Below are positions 61,861-64,000 of a stretch of DNA of 64,000 nucleotides, piece after piece. The notes under the pieces were generated by a model. That model was not told the origin of the DNA and searched no databases. It saw only the letters and a list, made by a program, of their open reading frames with translations. A program made the translations under genes and the position numbers. The stretch is taken from contig NC_091023.1 in the NCBI RefSeq assembly GCF_041296385.1, forward strand, positions 7,564,924 to 7,628,923, written 5' to 3'. Every line of letters begins with the position of its first letter. Position 1 is the stretch's first letter. This stretch comes from Aphelocoma coerulescens (taxonomy: Eukaryota > Chordata > Aves > Passeriformes > Corvidae).

Positions 61861-64000
61861 GTAGTGACATTTATACATACACATAAGGTGTGTATCTTCT
61901 TAGGAGGTCACCTTTTATCTAAAATTCACCTGCAGCCTCAAGATAAAACCCAAGAATGCATCTTCCTTGCAAGCAGAAAACAAGATGTAGCACAGACTAT
62001 TTTGTCTATTTTCCTTTTTTCCTTGTCTATTTTCCCCTCCCAATATTCTGATAACACTAATCCAGCTAAGAAAATGGTTAAATTGTCTTAAATACAATGA
62101 GATATTTTGGCATGTATTTCAGATATCTTCTGAATTCTCTACATACAAAGTCCATAATTGTTTAAGGTTGTTCTGTTACCTTGAAGACTTTCTGAATTTT
62201 ATACAGACATCTATGATTCTCATATAAACTGTGATTTATGAAGCTGAAGCATTAAGAAAGTTGGTTTGTATTGGGAGAGCTGGGATTATCTCACCAATTT
62301 TGGAAACAGCCATGTTATATTTCTCCAGTTTAATGCTTTAGGAATGGCTCCAAAACCTAAGGTAGTTAATTAATCTTTCCATATAAAACCCCTATGGATT
62401 AGTGCAGAAACATAACATTTTACTTTAACCTCCCAGGAATTCTGAAACATTGTATTTAAATGTTTTAATTCAGCTTTGGCCTGGTCTAAAACAATACAAG
62501 TTGCTTTCACGTGTTTTTTCTAAACTTTTCTTTACATGCTTAATGCATCTGAAGTTTTTCCCCAGGTTTGCTCTAAAATAAAAACTAGATAATTCTAAAG
62601 CAATAGCTACCTCAGTAAAGGCAACAATAGCAAGTGATCTACTGTTAGTCTCTGTAGTAAATTTGAATTTCACTGCACAGACTTTTTGTCATTTTTTCAG
62701 ATGGTTTCTGTAGCATCTTTCCTGCCCCCAGTTCTGAAAACATTGTATTTCATTTCTCTCTACCACTTGTTTATTTTGTTGGGATTCTTTTAAGGGCTCA
62801 TGGGACATCAGGCATTGTTTTTCTTTGGTTTTTTTCCCAGAGGCAAAATCTTTCTACATATGAAAAATGGTTCTCTGGAACTTTAGACCTTATTTAAACT
62901 TTAAAGATATCAGTTTACTGAGGAATTCTGTTAAGGTTGTTATATTTATTTCTTTATTTATAAGCCTATAATTTTTTCAGAACATGCTTTATTAATCAAG
63001 CAGATTACTTTGGGATAGATCCAAAATTCTCAGCAGTTACTGCAAATATCTCCTAGACCCCAGTGACTTCTAGGTCAAATTCTTGATAATTATTTATGCC
63101 TGTGTTTGATCTCCAGAGACTGAAATTTAAAATTCTGCTATGTATTAAATAATATAGATTCAAGAGAGATCAGGCAAGCTAACTACTGCTCCATTTTTCT
63201 TCCAGCTTAACCTTAACTTTCAATCTGTCCTCTTCCCAGAGTAGATAATTGTATGTCACATTCACTGTGCCACATCTGAGATATTTTCCTTACGGCAGGC
63301 ACCAGTCTCTGGGTATATATTAGCAATTCATGGAAAGATTTTACACCTAGACCTTCTACTGAGATAAGAAGACTCCTAGTGCTCTGCAATTTCAAGAATC
63401 ATTCACATGATCTACAGTGAGCAGAAATCCGGCTGTTTTCCTTGCCAGGAAAAATGTGATAACAGGATAAACAGCTTTCACTCACCTCAGTGAGGCTGTT
63501 CCAAGCCCTGGGCTACTGGGAATACAACAGGGAATACAACAGGAACACAACGGCATGTCTTTCTCAGCGGTCTCTGCTGGAACTCTCTTTGTCTGTCTGA
63601 AATGTTTTGTTGGAACTTGTACAAAAATCTCACTGGGCCATGGAAAGAGCCCAGGTCTCTCTTTGTGCACTCCTAACCACAGGCATGTGAGTGGCAAGCA
63701 AAGAAGAATTCTCTTCCTACCTCTAATCCTGCTCATTTTTATCCCACCAAAATTTCAGCTTTCTCCTGAATCACACACATTAGAAGCACCGATCACCTGA
63801 GGTTTGCTATTGCCACAGACTCCGGGCTACCCTGGGGCTTGGTGTGAACAGTGTCCCTCTGGGAGCACCACATGACAGGTGAAGGGATTTTGAACCAAGC
63901 CTAAAGGTAAAACGTGCAATCTAGCAGAGAAAAAAGGCTTTAACATTGTGATAAGAATAAGCATACTTAGGAGGAAAAATACCATGTTTTCCTACGGCTT
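61861..64000. other. AT-rich noncoding DNA to the end of the window
   Basis: No gene or named repeat is seen. A 12-bp tandem repeat lies at 63518-63551. Confidence 0.5.
63518..63551. repeat. Tandem repeat, 12-bp unit, two perfect copies plus a partial
   Basis: GGGAATACAACA occurs at 63518-63529 and again at 63530-63541, followed by the partial variant GGAACACAAC. It overlaps a minus-strand frame in which the repeat encodes the similar stretches CCIP CCIP, but that frame is probably accidental. Confidence 0.9.

Noticed and set aside
61482..61886. 134-codon plus frame over the CpG-dense patch
   Set aside because: No domain, no splice support and a Tyr/Ser/Asn-rich tail. The CpG density is reported separately.

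Overview
The window looks like noncoding nuclear DNA from a bird, probably a neoavian or passerine. The direct evidence is four pieces of CR1 retrotransposon (two on each strand) and two relics of an avian endogenous-retrovirus-like repeat. One CR1 3' end has the avian ATTCTGTG-type terminal repeat. The background is AT-rich and CpG-poor. I see no bacterial-style gene organisation, no tRNA or rRNA gene and no CRISPR array. I did not recognise any protein family in any frame; the longest ATG-to-stop frames are about 130-150 codons, which is what chance gives in 64 kb of such DNA.

Layout. 1-12.2 kb is plain AT-rich DNA with one old CR1 piece (about 5.4 kb) and a GC-rich hairpin at 10.36 kb. At 12.2-12.7 kb lies an ERV-like repeat in minus orientation. 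12.7-25 kb is unannotated apart from a CpG-bearing patch at 21.3-21.6 kb and a 46-bp tandem duplication at 22.3 kb. At 25.5 kb there is a CR1 3' end on the minus strand. 25.7-43 kb holds small tandem repeats and two abutting octamer motifs (30.89 kb). At 43.0-43.36 kb a second relic of the same ERV-like repeat, in the opposite orientation, abuts a short old CR1. A well-preserved CR1 3' end lies at 47.8-48.3 kb on the plus strand. A 100-nt exon-like segment at 49.5 kb is the best protein-coding candidate. A perfect 81-bp tandem duplication is at 53.1 kb and a 48-nt hairpin at 54.5 kb. A CpG-dense patch at 61.5-61.9 kb is the last distinct feature.

Interpretation. The window is best read as intergenic DNA or the inside of a very large intron. 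I found no new multi-gene system. What deserves a second look is small: one possible exon, two copies of an ideal splice-donor sequence on the minus strand, two stable hairpins, a recent tandem duplication, and local CpG-rich patches that may be regulatory. Calls of CR1 and of the ERV-like repeat rest on remembered consensus sequences, not on a database search.
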